A DNA stretch of 64,000 nucleotides from Saccharofermentans sp. (GCA_024695565.1 JAILHX010000025.1:39872-103871); one strand, 5' to 3'. Counted from the first letter of the stretch, positions 35,393-44,463 are shown. Notes: generated from the sequence alone by a model not told the origin. Translations and numbers: made by a program.

Positions 35393-37756
35393 ATGAGGAT
35401 CGATATCAATAACAACTGGCTGTGGTCACCTGTCTTTGAAGAAGACATGACAGAGCCTGCCTTTGACGGTAAAGATAAGATGGAGAAGGTGAGGATCCCT
35501 CATACAGTTAAGGTTACTCCGCTTAATTATTTCGATGCGCACGAGTACCAGATGGTCTCATGCTACAGAAAGTCTTTTGATGTTCCTTCTGAATGGAAAG
35601 ACAAGAAAGTTTTTGTTACTTTCGATGCTGTCGCGCATGAAGCGGAAGTATATGTCAACGGAGTATCCGTTATTAAGCATTCATGCGGTTATACTGCGTT
35701 TACGGCTGATCTTACTGAGCATCTGAGATTCGGTGAGAAGAATGTGATCGCGGTAAGATGCGACAGCCGTGAATCTCTTAATGTTCCCCCATTCGGATTT
35801 GTCATCGATTACATGACTTACGGCGGCATCTACAGGGAGGTCCATCTTGATGTCAAAGAGAAGGATCATATTAAGGACGTTTTCGTAAGCGCCGGGGCCG
35901 ATAAGAAAGTCACGATAAAGACTGAGACAGAAGGTGAAGGCGAGCTCGTCTGCATGATCACCGATATATCTTCCGGCAAGGTCCTTTTTGCAGAACCTTG
36001 TGAAAAGAATGCTCTGATAACAGTCAATGAGGCAGAACTCTGGACACTCGATGACCCTAAGCTCTATGAACTTTCCATGACGTTTGGAAACGGCGATAAG
36101 GAAGATACATTCACGACCAGATTCGGTTTCAGGGATGCTGTATTTAAGACTGACGGCTTCTACCTGAACGGAGAAAAAATAAAACTGAGAGGTCTTAACC
36201 GTCATCAGTGCTGGCCTTATGCCGGATATGCAATGCCGGAGTCCATGCAGAAAATGGATGCCGATATACTGAAATATGAACTCGGAGTCAATGCAGTCAG
36301 AACATCACACTATCCGCAGTCACAGCATTTCATAGACAGTTGCGACGAGATCGGTCTTCTTGTATTTACGGAGATCCCCGGCTGGCAGAATATAGGTGAC
36401 GATGCCTGGAAAGAGCAGGCTGTTATCAATACACGTGAGATGGTATCACAATACAGAAATCATCCTTCTATTATCCTTTGGGGTGTAAGGATAAATGAAT
36501 CTGTTGATTGTGATGAACTCTACCAAAGGACCAACAGGGAAGCGCACGCCCTCGATCCGACGCGCCAGACATCAGGTGTCAGATATCTGAAGCACAGTTC
36601 GCTCCTTGAGGATGTATATGCTTTTAATGATTTCAGTCACAACGGAAAAACGCCCGGGTGCGAGCAGAAGAAGAATGTCACTTCGGATATGAACAAGCCG
36701 TACTTTATCAGTGAGTATAACGGCCATATGTTCCCGACCAAGGCTTTTGATTCGGAGCTTCACAGACAGGAGCATGCATTAAGACACTGCAGAGTATTAG
36801 ACAGCGTAATGTCCAATGACGATATCCTGGGTTCGTTCGGCTGGTGCATGTTTGACTACAATACCCATAAAGATTTCGGTTCCGGGGACAGAGTGTGCTA
36901 CCACGGTGTAACTGATATGTTCAGAAATCCGAAGCTTGCAGCGTATGTATATGCAAGCCAGAACAGGAATATCGATCCCGTTCTGGAAGTAAGCTCATCA
37001 ATGGATATCGGGGAACATCCCGCAGGAAACAGGGGAGAGATCTATATCTTCTCGAATTGCGACAGCGTAAAGATGTATAAGAATGATGTATTCATCAAGG
37101 AATACACTAAAGATGATGCTATCTGTAAATCTATGATATCTCCGCCGATGCTGATAGACGATTTCATCGGAGATCAGATGATCGAGAAGGAAGGTTTTTC
37201 CGAAAGACAGAACCGGATCGTTAAGAATGCATTGAATTACTCGGCCGTTTACGGAATGGAGAATATGCCTGCCAGGATGAAATTCTCATTGATAGAAGCA
37301 ATGACCCGGTACAAAATGACATTTGAAGATGCATATTCGCTTTTCGGTAAATACATAGGCAACTGGGGCGGCAAGGCGACAGAGTTCAGATTCGACGGAA
37401 TCAAGAACGGTGAAGTGGTCAAGTCCGTGATCAAGTGTTCTATGAGCAGGCTTTGTCTTGATCTGAAAGTGTCTTCTAACAAACTAACTGAAAGATCCAC
37501 TTACGACGTTGCAGCCGTAAGGATCAAAGTTACCGACGAGTTCGGCAACGTAATGCCTTTTTACAACAATAAGGCTTTGGTCGAGATAGACGGTCCTGTA
37601 GAACTCATAGGACCTTCCATGGCTGATATAAACGGCGGTATGGGCGGCATTTACATAAGAAGCGCAGGCGCGGAAGGCAAGGCTTCGGTTAAGATTTCTT
37701 TGCCTGATCACGATGTGTCTTCCGAGCTAATGTTTGACATTGTGACGGCAGATTAA
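35393..37756 (+). CDS. Beta-galactosidase-like GH2 enzyme
   Basis: 787 residues, no signal peptide. GH2 domain order: jelly-roll sugar-binding domain (1-155), Ig-like domain (about 160-245), TIM barrel (about 250-545), and further beta domains. The start of the barrel is LRGLNRHQCWPYAGYAM; the acid/base is Glu369 in WGVRINESV and the nucleophile is Glu441 in YFISEYNGH. The HQ-CWPYAGYAM segment is seen in GH2 beta-galactosidases; beta-glucuronidase features are not seen. Located at the end of the galactoside operon, so lactose or beta-galactoside hydrolysis is likely. Substrate could also be another beta-linked sugar. Confidence 0.92.
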   Translation: MRIDINNNWLWSPVFEEDMTEPAFDGKDKMEKVRIPHTVKVTPLNYFDAHEYQMVSCYRKSFDVPSEWKDKKVFVTFDAVAHEAEVYVNGVSVIKHSCGYTAFTADLTEHLRFGEKNVIAVRCDSRESLNVPPFGFVIDYMTYGGIYREVHLDVKEKDHIKDVFVSAGADKKVTIKTETEGEGELVCMITDISSGKVLFAEPCEKNALITVNEAELWTLDDPKLYELSMTFGNGDKEDTFTTRFGFRDAVFKTDGFYLNGEKIKLRGLNRHQCWPYAGYAMPESMQKMDADILKYELGVNAVRTSHYPQSQHFIDSCDEIGLLVFTEIPGWQNIGDDAWKEQAVINTREMVSQYRNHPSIILWGVRINESVDCDELYQRTNREAHALDPTRQTSGVRYLKHSSLLEDVYAFNDFSHNGKTPGCEQKKNVTSDMNKPYFISEYNGHMFPTKAFDSELHRQEHALRHCRVLDSVMSNDDILGSFGWCMFDYNTHKDFGSGDRVCYHGVTDMFRNPKLAAYVYASQNRNIDPVLEVSSSMDIGEHPAGNRGEIYIFSNCDSVKMYKNDVFIKEYTKDDAICKSMISPPMLIDDFIGDQMIEKEGFSERQNRIVKNALNYSAVYGMENMPARMKFSLIEAMTRYKMTFEDAYSLFGKYIGNWGGKATEFRFDGIKNGEVVKSVIKCSMSRLCLDLKVSSNKLTERSTYDVAAVRIKVTDEFGNVMPFYNNKALVEIDGPVELIGPSMADINGGMGGIYIRSAGAEGKASVKISLPDHDVSSELMFDIVTAD

Positions 37757-37794
37757 AGGCATAACTGATAACAATTTGTTCCTGTTTTGCGTTT

Positions 37795-37821
37795 TTGAAT
37801 GAACAGCGGCTATAGTATAAT
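37795..37821 (+). promoter_or_regulatory. Promoter of the panT-like operon
   Basis: A perfect TATAAT at 37816-37821 with TTTTGA or TTGAAT at 37793-37800 (17 or 15 bases). The implied start near 37828 leaves a leader of about 150 bases. Confidence 0.55.
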
Positions 37822-37827
37822 AATCTC

Positions 37828-37976
37828 AGGTTAAAGGCTTTCCTTGCTTTAAGGCGGCTTGTTATAAAGCAGGTATCTTATTAAAAGAATCTGACTAAGG
37901 CTGTTAAAGGAGATCCCGAGGCCGGGTAATTGTATCCTCAGATGTGAGGAATAATAACTATAAGGAGGATTTTGTT
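37828..37976 (+). promoter_or_regulatory. Long 5' leader of the panT-like operon
   Basis: About 150 untranslated bases with a CCTCA-GATG-TGAGG hairpin (37936-37949) 11 bases before the TAAGGAGG site, and CCTT/AAGG pairings near 37842-37855. It matches no riboswitch class I recognise (not THF, TPP, FMN or preQ1 type by conserved motif). Could be a cis-regulatory RNA. Confidence 0.4.
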
Positions 37977-38591
37977 ATGGCTAAGCAAAATCAAAAATCA
38001 AAGACCAAGACTATTGCGCTTCTTGGCATTCTTACGGGACTTATCATCTTAATGGCTTTCACACCCGTAGGTTATCTGAAAGTCGGTGTAGTTTCCATTT
38101 CATTTCTTATGATCCCTGTTGCTATCGGCAGCCTTGCAAAAGGCCCCTGGGCAGGTGCGGCTCTCGGTACCGTTTTCGGAATCACGAGTTTTGCACAGTG
38201 CTTCGGAATGGATTTTTTCGGAACATATCTTGCATCTAAAAACGTTTTCTTCACATTTATCATGTGTGTTGTCTGCAGAGCCCTTGCAGGTTTCTGTGCA
38301 GGACTTGTATTCAAGCTTATCTCAAAGGCAGTAAAGAACGCTCCCGTAAGATCATCTGTAACAGGTCTTTCGGCTGCTCTTTTTAACACGATATTCTTCG
38401 TTTCCGCCCTGATCCTTCTCTTTGGAAAAGCAACGGTCGGCGAAGCAACCGGTCTTGATCCGGAACTCAGTTTTATCGCACTGTTTACTGCCATCGTAGG
38501 AGTTAACGCAGTATTTGAAGCAATCGCTGCATTCATTATTACCGGCGCTGTAGGAACTGCACTTTTCAAGGCAAAACTCATCGAAAACTGA
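37977..38591 (+). CDS. ECF transporter S component, probably pantothenate (PanT-like)
   Basis: 204 residues from ATG 37977, nine bases after TAAGGAGG; an earlier in-frame codon has no ribosome site. Six membrane spans are visible. The stretch TPVGYLKVGVVSISFLMIPV and the LAKGPWAGAALGTVFG loop fit the ECF S-component pattern, with the AxxxA-type first helix that contacts EcfT. The next gene encodes a CoaX-like protein 12 bases on, which argues for pantothenate uptake. It would need a shared EcfA-A'-T module from elsewhere in the genome; none is in the window. Substrate is inferred from context. Confidence 0.78.
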   Translation: MAKQNQKSKTKTIALLGILTGLIILMAFTPVGYLKVGVVSISFLMIPVAIGSLAKGPWAGAALGTVFGITSFAQCFGMDFFGTYLASKNVFFTFIMCVVCRALAGFCAGLVFKLISKAVKNAPVRSSVTGLSAALFNTIFFVSALILLFGKATVGEATGLDPELSFIALFTAIVGVNAVFEAIAAFIITGAVGTALFKAKLIEN

Positions 38592-38603
38592 CCGGAGGTT
38601 CTC

Positions 38604-39365
38604 ATGGTACTTGCTGTCGATATCGGAAATACGCATATCCTTCTCGGAGTTTTTGAAGATCGAAGGATAATGTTCAAGGAACTCTTATCGACTGACAGAT
38701 CCTACACGGATCTTGAGTATGCGTCACTTATCAGATCGGCGCTCGAATTCAACGGCACCTCCTTTGATAAGATAGACGGAGCCATAATCTCGTCGGTCGT
38801 TCCGTCGTTAACGGGAACCGTGAAGATTGCGATCGAACGGTTTGCAAAAGTAAAACCTGTAATCGTAGGCCCGGGAGCAAAGACCGGGCTTAAGATCAGG
38901 ATAGATAATCCTGCTCAATTAGGCAGCGACCTTGTAGTTGCTGCCGTAGCCGGGATCAAAGAATACGGTGTTCCCCAGATAAGCATTTACATGGGAACAG
39001 CAACGACTTTTTCCTACATCGACGGTGATAAGAACTTTATGGGTACATCGATCGGTGCAGGCATGGGTATTGCGGCTGAGGCTTTGAGCAGCAAGACTTC
39101 GCAGCTTCCGAACGTCGCTTTTGAGACACCTAAGAAAGTTATCGGAACAAATACTGTTGACAGTATGAAGAGCGGTCTTATCTATCAGAATGCCGCAATG
39201 ATCGACGGCATGATCGACAGGATAGAGGAAGAGAGCGGTTCTGAGTGCGTGATTGTTGCAACGGGAAGATATTCAACACTTGTAACACCTCTTTGCCGTC
39301 ACAGGATAATATGTGATACTGAGTTGATCTTAAAAGGCCTTATTGAGGTCTACTATAAAAACTGA
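38604..39365 (+). CDS. coaX: Type III pantothenate kinase-like protein (CoaX), active-site residues changed
   Basis: 253 residues of the acetate kinase/Hsp70-like fold. The N-terminal phosphate motif LAVDIGNTH (Asp6) is intact. Usual CoaX proteins have GADR and DxGTATT; here the first reads LGSDL (Asp109 kept, Arg replaced by Leu110) and the second YMGTATT, with Tyr129 (codon TAC) in place of the conserved Asp. Family knowledge: CoaX phosphorylates pantothenate with ATP, needs a monovalent cation and resists product inhibition. Cotranscription with the panT-like gene supports a CoA role, but the changes suggest altered or lost activity. GGAGG precedes the ATG. Confidence 0.82.
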   Translation: MVLAVDIGNTHILLGVFEDRRIMFKELLSTDRSYTDLEYASLIRSALEFNGTSFDKIDGAIISSVVPSLTGTVKIAIERFAKVKPVIVGPGAKTGLKIRIDNPAQLGSDLVVAAVAGIKEYGVPQISIYMGTATTFSYIDGDKNFMGTSIGAGMGIAAEALSSKTSQLPNVAFETPKKVIGTNTVDSMKSGLIYQNAAMIDGMIDRIEEESGSECVIVATGRYSTLVTPLCRHRIICDTELILKGLIEVYYKN

Positions 39366-39379
39366 CCGGCGGACTGAAC

Positions 39380-41926
39380 ATGAAAAGATCCGGAAGACTG
39401 ACAGCACTTACTCTTGCTTTTGCGATCCTGCTTTCAGCTTGTAATAAGACTGAGGAAAAAGTTACTGATGTGACCACTGCTGAAACTGTTACATCATCTT
39501 CGGCAGCAGAAACATCACCTTCGCAAACAGAAAGCTCCGGAGTTGCTTCAGCTGTTTCTCATTCCACATCTGATCTGTCAGAGAACGGTAAAGGTTATGA
39601 AGGAATAGAAGGCACAGGCAACTTCAATTACGGCGAAGCATTGCAGAAATCGGTTCTTTTCTATGAACTGCAGAGAAGCGGTGCTCTTCCTGAACAGACG
39701 CGCTGCAACTGGCGCGGCGACTCCGGTCTTACAGACGGTGCCGATAACAACATCGATCTGACGGGCGGATGGTACGATGCCGGTGATCACGTCAAGTTCA
39801 ATCTCCCTATGGCATATTCTGCAGCCATGCTTGCCTGGTCTGTCTACGAAGACCGCGAAGCCTATGAACAGAGCGGTCAGCTTGAGTATATTCTCGGAGA
39901 CATTAAGTGGGTCACTGATTACCTTATCAAGTGTCATCCGGAAGATGAAGTATTCTACTATCAGGTAGGTGACGGAGGAGCTGACCACTCATGGTGGGGT
40001 CCTGCCGAAGCCATGTCAATGAACAGACCCTCATATAAAGTCACCAAGGATAATCCCGGCTCTGCTGTTACAGGAGAAGCAGCTGCCGCTTTGGCGCTGG
40101 CATCTTTGGTATTCAAACAGACTGATGCTGATTATTCTTCCCTGTGCTTAAAGCATGCTGTAAGCCTTTATGCCTTTGCTGACTCAACCAGAAGTGATTC
40201 AGGTTATACTGCCGCAAACGGTTTTTACAATTCCTGGAGCGGCTTTTACGATGAGCTCTCCTGGGCAGGCTGCTGGCTTTATCTGGCAACGGAAGATAAG
40301 TCATATCTTGATAATGCGAAGTCATGTTATTCACAGGCCGGACAGGATTTTAACTGGTCTCTTTGCTGGGATGATGTCCACATCGGTGCTGCGGTTATGC
40401 TTTCGATTATCACGGGTGAGAAGACTTATAAAGATGCTGTTCAAAAGCACCTTGACTTCTGGACATGCGGAACGTCTGACGGACAGAAGATCACTTATTC
40501 ACCGAAGGGTCTTGCATGGCTTGATCAGTGGGGTTCATTAAGATATTCGACTACGACTGCTTTTGTTGCCGCTGTATACAGCAGATGGGAAGGCTGTCCT
40601 TCGGACAGATCCTCTCTTTATTGGGATTTTGCTGAAGGACAGGCAGATTATGCGTTAGGATCTTCCGGCAGATCTTATATGTGCGGTTTTGGTGAGAATC
40701 CTCCCGAACATCCTCATCACAGAACGAGTCAGGGCTCATATTGCGATAACATGAATGAACCCGGTCAGGCACGACATACTCTCTATGGAGCGCTTGTAGG
40801 AGGACCTGATGCATCGGACGGTTATTCCGATATTGTCAGCGACTATAACAAAAATGAAGTCGCGTGTGATTACAATGCCGGATTTACCGGTCTTCTTGCG
40901 GCGATGTATTCGAAATATCACGGCAAGACACTTATTGATTTCGGAGCGGTGGAAGAAGTTCAGAACGATGAGTACACTGCTGAGTGCGGCATTAATGTTG
41001 AAGGCAGCGGCTTTGCCGAGATCAAAGCATTTATCTATAACAAAACGGCATGGCCTGCCAGATCGGCAGAAGATCTTGAATTCAGATACTTTATCGATCT
41101 TTCTGAAGTTTACGAAGCGGGCGGTGACGTATCGGGAATCAATGTAACGGCAAATTACATGCAGTCGGGAAGAGTCGACGGTATAAAAGTCTGGAATGAG
41201 GAAAACCACATCTACTATCTGTCAGTGGTTTTTGATGACGGTAATCTGAGGCCTGCCGGACAGTCGCAGTATAAGTCCGAGATCCAGGTTCGCATGACGA
41301 GCCCCAACAGTGCCTGGGATAACAGTAACGATTATTCTTATAACAATGCGTCCGGCGTTGTCCTGCTCGAAAAAGGAGAAGTCGTCTTCGGAGTTCTGCC
41401 TGATGAAGAAGGACAAGTCTCCGGCACTTTATCGGGTGGTTCAGTTCCGACACAAAGCACCAGTTCATCTTCACAGACGCAGACTTCATCTTCAGGCGGT
41501 TCTGCCTCTGCCGGAGATCTGAGCATTAAGATGAACTACAACGATAATTCAGTTAATGCGAATGCGATAGCCGGAACTCTTGATATTACAAATAACGGCA
41601 GCTCGGCAGTCGATCTGTCAGACCTTACGATCAGGTATTACTTTACAAATGACGGCGGTTCAATGGTCTTCGACTGTTATCACGCTGCAACTAATTCAGC
41701 ATCAGGACAGTATACTGCACTTACGGATAGTGTGAAGGGAACATTCGAAACGTGCAACGGCGAAGATCGGGATACCTGTCTTACCATGACTGTCGGGAGC
41801 GGAGCTATCTTTAAGGGTGATACTTTTACTGTAAGCTTCAGTATTCACAGATCCGACTGGCAGAACATGAATCTTTCAAATGACTGGTCTCACAAAAGTG
41901 TTGAGAATATTGAGGTTGCCTTCTGA
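39380..41926 (+). CDS. Lipoprotein-anchored GH9 endoglucanase with two CBM3 modules
   Basis: 848 residues. Lipobox LSAC (Cys21) and a Ser/Thr/Glu linker anchor it outside the membrane. The GH9 domain (about 72-535) has GGWYDAGDHVKF (Asp133, Asp136), HHRTSQGSYC and the acid Glu493 in NEVACDYNAGFT. A CBM3c-type module follows (about 545-680; WPARSAEDLEFRYFID, then GIKVWNEENHIYYL), a Ser/Gln/Thr linker (about 690-712), and a C-terminal CBM3 (NNGSSAVDLSDLTIRYYFT). The GH9-CBM3c pair is the processive endoglucanase layout of cellulolytic Clostridia. No dockerin. It sits in an operon with coaX and nnrE, an unusual location for a cellulase. Confidence 0.95.
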   Translation: MKRSGRLTALTLAFAILLSACNKTEEKVTDVTTAETVTSSSAAETSPSQTESSGVASAVSHSTSDLSENGKGYEGIEGTGNFNYGEALQKSVLFYELQRSGALPEQTRCNWRGDSGLTDGADNNIDLTGGWYDAGDHVKFNLPMAYSAAMLAWSVYEDREAYEQSGQLEYILGDIKWVTDYLIKCHPEDEVFYYQVGDGGADHSWWGPAEAMSMNRPSYKVTKDNPGSAVTGEAAAALALASLVFKQTDADYSSLCLKHAVSLYAFADSTRSDSGYTAANGFYNSWSGFYDELSWAGCWLYLATEDKSYLDNAKSCYSQAGQDFNWSLCWDDVHIGAAVMLSIITGEKTYKDAVQKHLDFWTCGTSDGQKITYSPKGLAWLDQWGSLRYSTTTAFVAAVYSRWEGCPSDRSSLYWDFAEGQADYALGSSGRSYMCGFGENPPEHPHHRTSQGSYCDNMNEPGQARHTLYGALVGGPDASDGYSDIVSDYNKNEVACDYNAGFTGLLAAMYSKYHGKTLIDFGAVEEVQNDEYTAECGINVEGSGFAEIKAFIYNKTAWPARSAEDLEFRYFIDLSEVYEAGGDVSGINVTANYMQSGRVDGIKVWNEENHIYYLSVVFDDGNLRPAGQSQYKSEIQVRMTSPNSAWDNSNDYSYNNASGVVLLEKGEVVFGVLPDEEGQVSGTLSGGSVPTQSTSSSSQTQTSSSGGSASAGDLSIKMNYNDNSVNANAIAGTLDITNNGSSAVDLSDLTIRYYFTNDGGSMVFDCYHAATNSASGQYTALTDSVKGTFETCNGEDRDTCLTMTVGSGAIFKGDTFTVSFSIHRSDWQNMNLSNDWSHKSVENIEVAF

Positions 41927-42549
41927 TGCCTGTTTGCGTCTCAACGGAAGTAATGCGTGCAAGTGACAGATGGACTATCGAAAATGTCTGTCCGTCAAAA
42001 GAATTGATGGAAAGAGCAGGCAAGGCGATCTTCGAACAGGTTGAATGGAAAGCTCCCGTAGGTATCATCTGCGGCAAAGGCAACAACGCTGGCGACGGAT
42101 TCGTTGTTGCATCGCTTCTTAAAGACCATGGTATCGATTGTGAGATAGTTCTTCTGTTTGAAGATTCGTTCTCCGAAGACGGAAAGTACTTCTTCGATAT
42201 ATGCGTTAAGAAAAAAATACCGGTCACGGATAATGCTGATTACGGCAAGTTCAATACAATTCTTGACTGCATTTTCGGAACGGGTTTCAAAGGAGATGTT
42301 AAAGAGCCTGCAAAAAGTGCTATAGAAAAGATTAATAATTCCGGTGCATATATTGTCAGCGCAGATATAAACAGCGGTCTTAACGGTGACACGGGGCTTG
42401 GAGAACTGTATGTCAGATCCGATCTGACAGTTTCTATAGGCACATTTAAGTACGGACATTTTTTGGGAAAAGCTGATGAAGCGATGAAAAATAAGGTAAA
42501 CTGTGATATAGGCATAAAGATAATCGGCGATACGGTGGTTTTATCCTGA
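41926..42549 (+). CDS. nnrE: NAD(P)H-hydrate epimerase
   Basis: 207 residues, the YjeF N-terminal domain only; the usual fused dehydratase domain (NnrD) is absent. It converts R- and S-forms of damaged NAD(P)H hydrates. Seen: ELMERAGKAIFE, ICGKGNNAGDGFVVA (substrate loop), LDCIFGTGFKGDV (catalytic Asp), ADINSGLNGDTG and SIGTFKYGHFLG. Its ATG overlaps the GH9 stop by one base, so translation is coupled. The dehydratase may be encoded elsewhere. Confidence 0.87.
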   Translation: MPVCVSTEVMRASDRWTIENVCPSKELMERAGKAIFEQVEWKAPVGIICGKGNNAGDGFVVASLLKDHGIDCEIVLLFEDSFSEDGKYFFDICVKKKIPVTDNADYGKFNTILDCIFGTGFKGDVKEPAKSAIEKINNSGAYIVSADINSGLNGDTGLGELYVRSDLTVSIGTFKYGHFLGKADEAMKNKVNCDIGIKIIGDTVVLS

Positions 42550-42571
42550 TCGCCGGAAAGGGGAATGGGAT

Positions 42572-43789
42572 ATGACTATATGCGGGAATTGCGGCGGTCA
42601 GCTGGTATTCGATCCGACAAAGCAAAAACTTGTATGTGAGCATTGCGGAGGCGAATTTTCGCCTGAAGATCGTGACCTTGCCTCTAAAGAATCTTATTCG
42701 GACCAAAAAGCCGAATCAATGAATGAGATCTACGGTACTCATTCTGAAGAGTACATGGACTGTTATGTATATACCTGTAACAGCTGCGGCGGTGAGATAA
42801 TCATCAACGGTTCGGAGGCATCGACTAAATGCATCTACTGCGGCAACTCTGCAGTAGTTTTCAGCAGGATTTCCAAGCAGAAGAGCCCTAAGTATATCCT
42901 TCCTTTCAAGATAACCAAAGAAGAAGCGGTTGATTCAGTCCGCAAGTCATTTAAGAAAGGCGTATTTATTCCCGGAGCCGTTAAGAATTTTAAGCCTGAG
43001 AATGTGCGCGGTATCTATATTCCGTATTGGATAGTAACCTGCGAGCACAAAGGAAACGTGATAGTCAGCGGAAAGTCCCTCACAGCTAAAAAAGCACAGT
43101 CAAGCTATTACGGCAGGACCGGCGTCATGAAGCTTTCCGGTGTTCCTCTCGATGCATCCAAGCTTCTTACGGATGAGAGCAGCGAAAGACTTGAACCATA
43201 TGATCTTAAAGAACTGGTGCCGTTTGATGAGGCCTATCTGCTCGGCTTTTATTCGAATGTTTCGGATATCACTTACGGTGACTTAAGAAGCGCCGCCGAA
43301 AAACGTGCGAGAGACTATTTCAACGAGGCTGCAATAGAGAGTGTACTGACAGCACGTTCAAAAAAGATCTTTAAAGAGGATCATGTAACGTCAATTGATT
43401 ATTCCACCATGACCTATGCCATGCTTCCGGCGTGGTTTATCACCTACGATTATAACGGCCGGCACAATACGATCCTGGTCAACGGACAGACGGGAAAGAT
43501 AGTATGTGGTGTGCCGTGGCAAAAAGGTCTGTATTTCACTTTGCTTGCCATATCGGGCGTTATCTTATCAGCTGCGAGTTTTGCAGTCTTAAAGCCTGTA
43601 CTGGCCAGGATTTTTTACCATATTACGGGCACCACGACAGAGTCTTTTACACCGATACTGGCGGCGATGACAGCCGGCGGTGTTTTCCTTTTCACGTACA
43701 GTATCAGAAAGATCGTAAGAGTCGTTAAGAGCGTTGACCTTACTCAGTCAGGCTCGATGTTCAATTTTGTGAAGAAAAGACAGGAGTGA
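42572..43789 (+). CDS. Zinc-ribbon membrane protein of unknown function
   Basis: 405 residues. Two zinc ribbons open the protein: CGNCGGQLVFDPTKQKLVC then EHCGG (Cys4, Cys7, Cys22, Cys25), and CNSCGGEI...CIYCGN near 70-93. The next 200 residues are a mixed domain (YILPFKITKEEAV, GIYIPYWIVTCEH, PAWFITYDYNGRHNTILVNGQTGKIV) seen in Firmicutes zinc-ribbon proteins annotated as TFIIB-type. Two membrane helices close it (about 310-330 and 345-370). So the zinc ribbons are likely cytoplasmic. Function unknown. The ribosome site AAAGGGG precedes the ATG. The small membrane protein gene follows after 4 bases. Confidence 0.72.
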   Translation: MTICGNCGGQLVFDPTKQKLVCEHCGGEFSPEDRDLASKESYSDQKAESMNEIYGTHSEEYMDCYVYTCNSCGGEIIINGSEASTKCIYCGNSAVVFSRISKQKSPKYILPFKITKEEAVDSVRKSFKKGVFIPGAVKNFKPENVRGIYIPYWIVTCEHKGNVIVSGKSLTAKKAQSSYYGRTGVMKLSGVPLDASKLLTDESSERLEPYDLKELVPFDEAYLLGFYSNVSDITYGDLRSAAEKRARDYFNEAAIESVLTARSKKIFKEDHVTSIDYSTMTYAMLPAWFITYDYNGRHNTILVNGQTGKIVCGVPWQKGLYFTLLAISGVILSAASFAVLKPVLARIFYHITGTTTESFTPILAAMTAGGVFLFTYSIRKIVRVVKSVDLTQSGSMFNFVKKRQE

Positions 43790-43793
43790 GATT

Positions 43794-44093
43794 ATGGATT
43801 CATTGATTTGGCCTTTGGCAGTAGGTTTGGGATTCGGTCTGGCGTGTCTGATCTTTGCAGCTCTTCTTTCCGGATCAAATGATATAGGCAACAGTGTAAG
43901 TCGTTATAAGGATTACTCCGGAGGAGTTTCTTTTGTATTTTTCAGGGATGATATAAGAAAGTCCGCAGTGCCTGATTATGACGAAGTGCAGAACTTCGGC
44001 AACAGCTTTATTACAGAAGCTGACAGAAACAGATCCGAACCTGCATCAGACCTGCTTGTAGAGCAGCCGTTGCCCGGGAATGACCATTCCTGA
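43794..44093 (+). CDS. Small membrane protein of unknown function
   Basis: 99 residues with one N-terminal membrane helix (WPLAVGLGFGLACLIFAALL) and a short polar C-terminal part. It starts 4 bases after the zinc-ribbon gene with GGAG upstream, so it is probably translated as part of that operon. No motif is recognised; the small size and pairing suggest an accessory subunit of the zinc-ribbon membrane protein. Confidence 0.58.
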   Translation: MDSLIWPLAVGLGFGLACLIFAALLSGSNDIGNSVSRYKDYSGGVSFVFFRDDIRKSAVPDYDEVQNFGNSFITEADRNRSEPASDLLVEQPLPGNDHS

Positions 44094-44095
44094 TA

Positions 44096-44308
44096 ATGCT
44101 TGCTGTTTATCACGATCCGGACATAATCGACACCTATGCCGCTACTCCTGATTATAATAATTCTGTGAAGCCCGGCGAGAAAGCCGTAATTGATCTCGGA
44201 CTGTGGCTTTACGGAAAACTCCCTAAAGGTGATTACCGCATCATCATTTCCAACAGAGAGCGCGGAGAATTTAATTATGTATGCGCTGATTACCGAGTGG
44301 AGAAATGA
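44096..44308 (+). CDS. Short ORF resembling the end of a bacterial Ig-like domain (possible remnant)
   Basis: 70 residues from ATG 44096, two bases after the preceding stop, with no ribosome site. The ending KPGEKAVIDLGLWLYGKLPK and GDYRI resembles the last strands of Ig-like (Big_14-type) domains, where a YG-L-pG-YR pattern is typical. In the same frame upstream there is a stop at 44081-44083 and no continuing domain, so the rest of such a domain is missing. Could be a gene fragment or an embedded small gene. Low certainty. Confidence 0.4.
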   Translation: MLAVYHDPDIIDTYAATPDYNNSVKPGEKAVIDLGLWLYGKLPKGDYRIIISNRERGEFNYVCADYRVEK

Positions 44309-44405
44309 ACCGCTGAATTTCCGGTCCTTCAGTAATTACAACTTATGACACGGCCGTTTATCTGACCAATGTATTTTCGAAAAATGGTACAAACGGGTGA
44401 TTTTT

Positions 44406-44436
44406 TCATGAACAATGAACACTAAAATATTCATGA
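44406..44436. promoter_or_regulatory. Inverted repeat upstream of a cell-surface gene
   Basis: TCATGAA (44406-44412) and TTCATGA (44430-44436), 17 bases apart, within the AT-rich 155-base gap before the cell-wall-binding gene. Possible operator; no clear promoter is seen. Confidence 0.3.
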
Positions 44437-44463
44437 TAAATAAAAGGGCCGGAGGTTTCATAA

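Noticed and set aside
35681..36205. 174-residue reverse ORF
   Set aside because: Antisense to the GH2 beta-galactosidase; no ribosome site or protein features.
38072..38677. 201-residue reverse ORF
   Set aside because: Antisense to the panT-like gene; no promoter, ribosome site or recognisable protein.
40736..41209. 157-residue reverse ORF
   Set aside because: Antisense to the GH9 cellulase; shadow frame.
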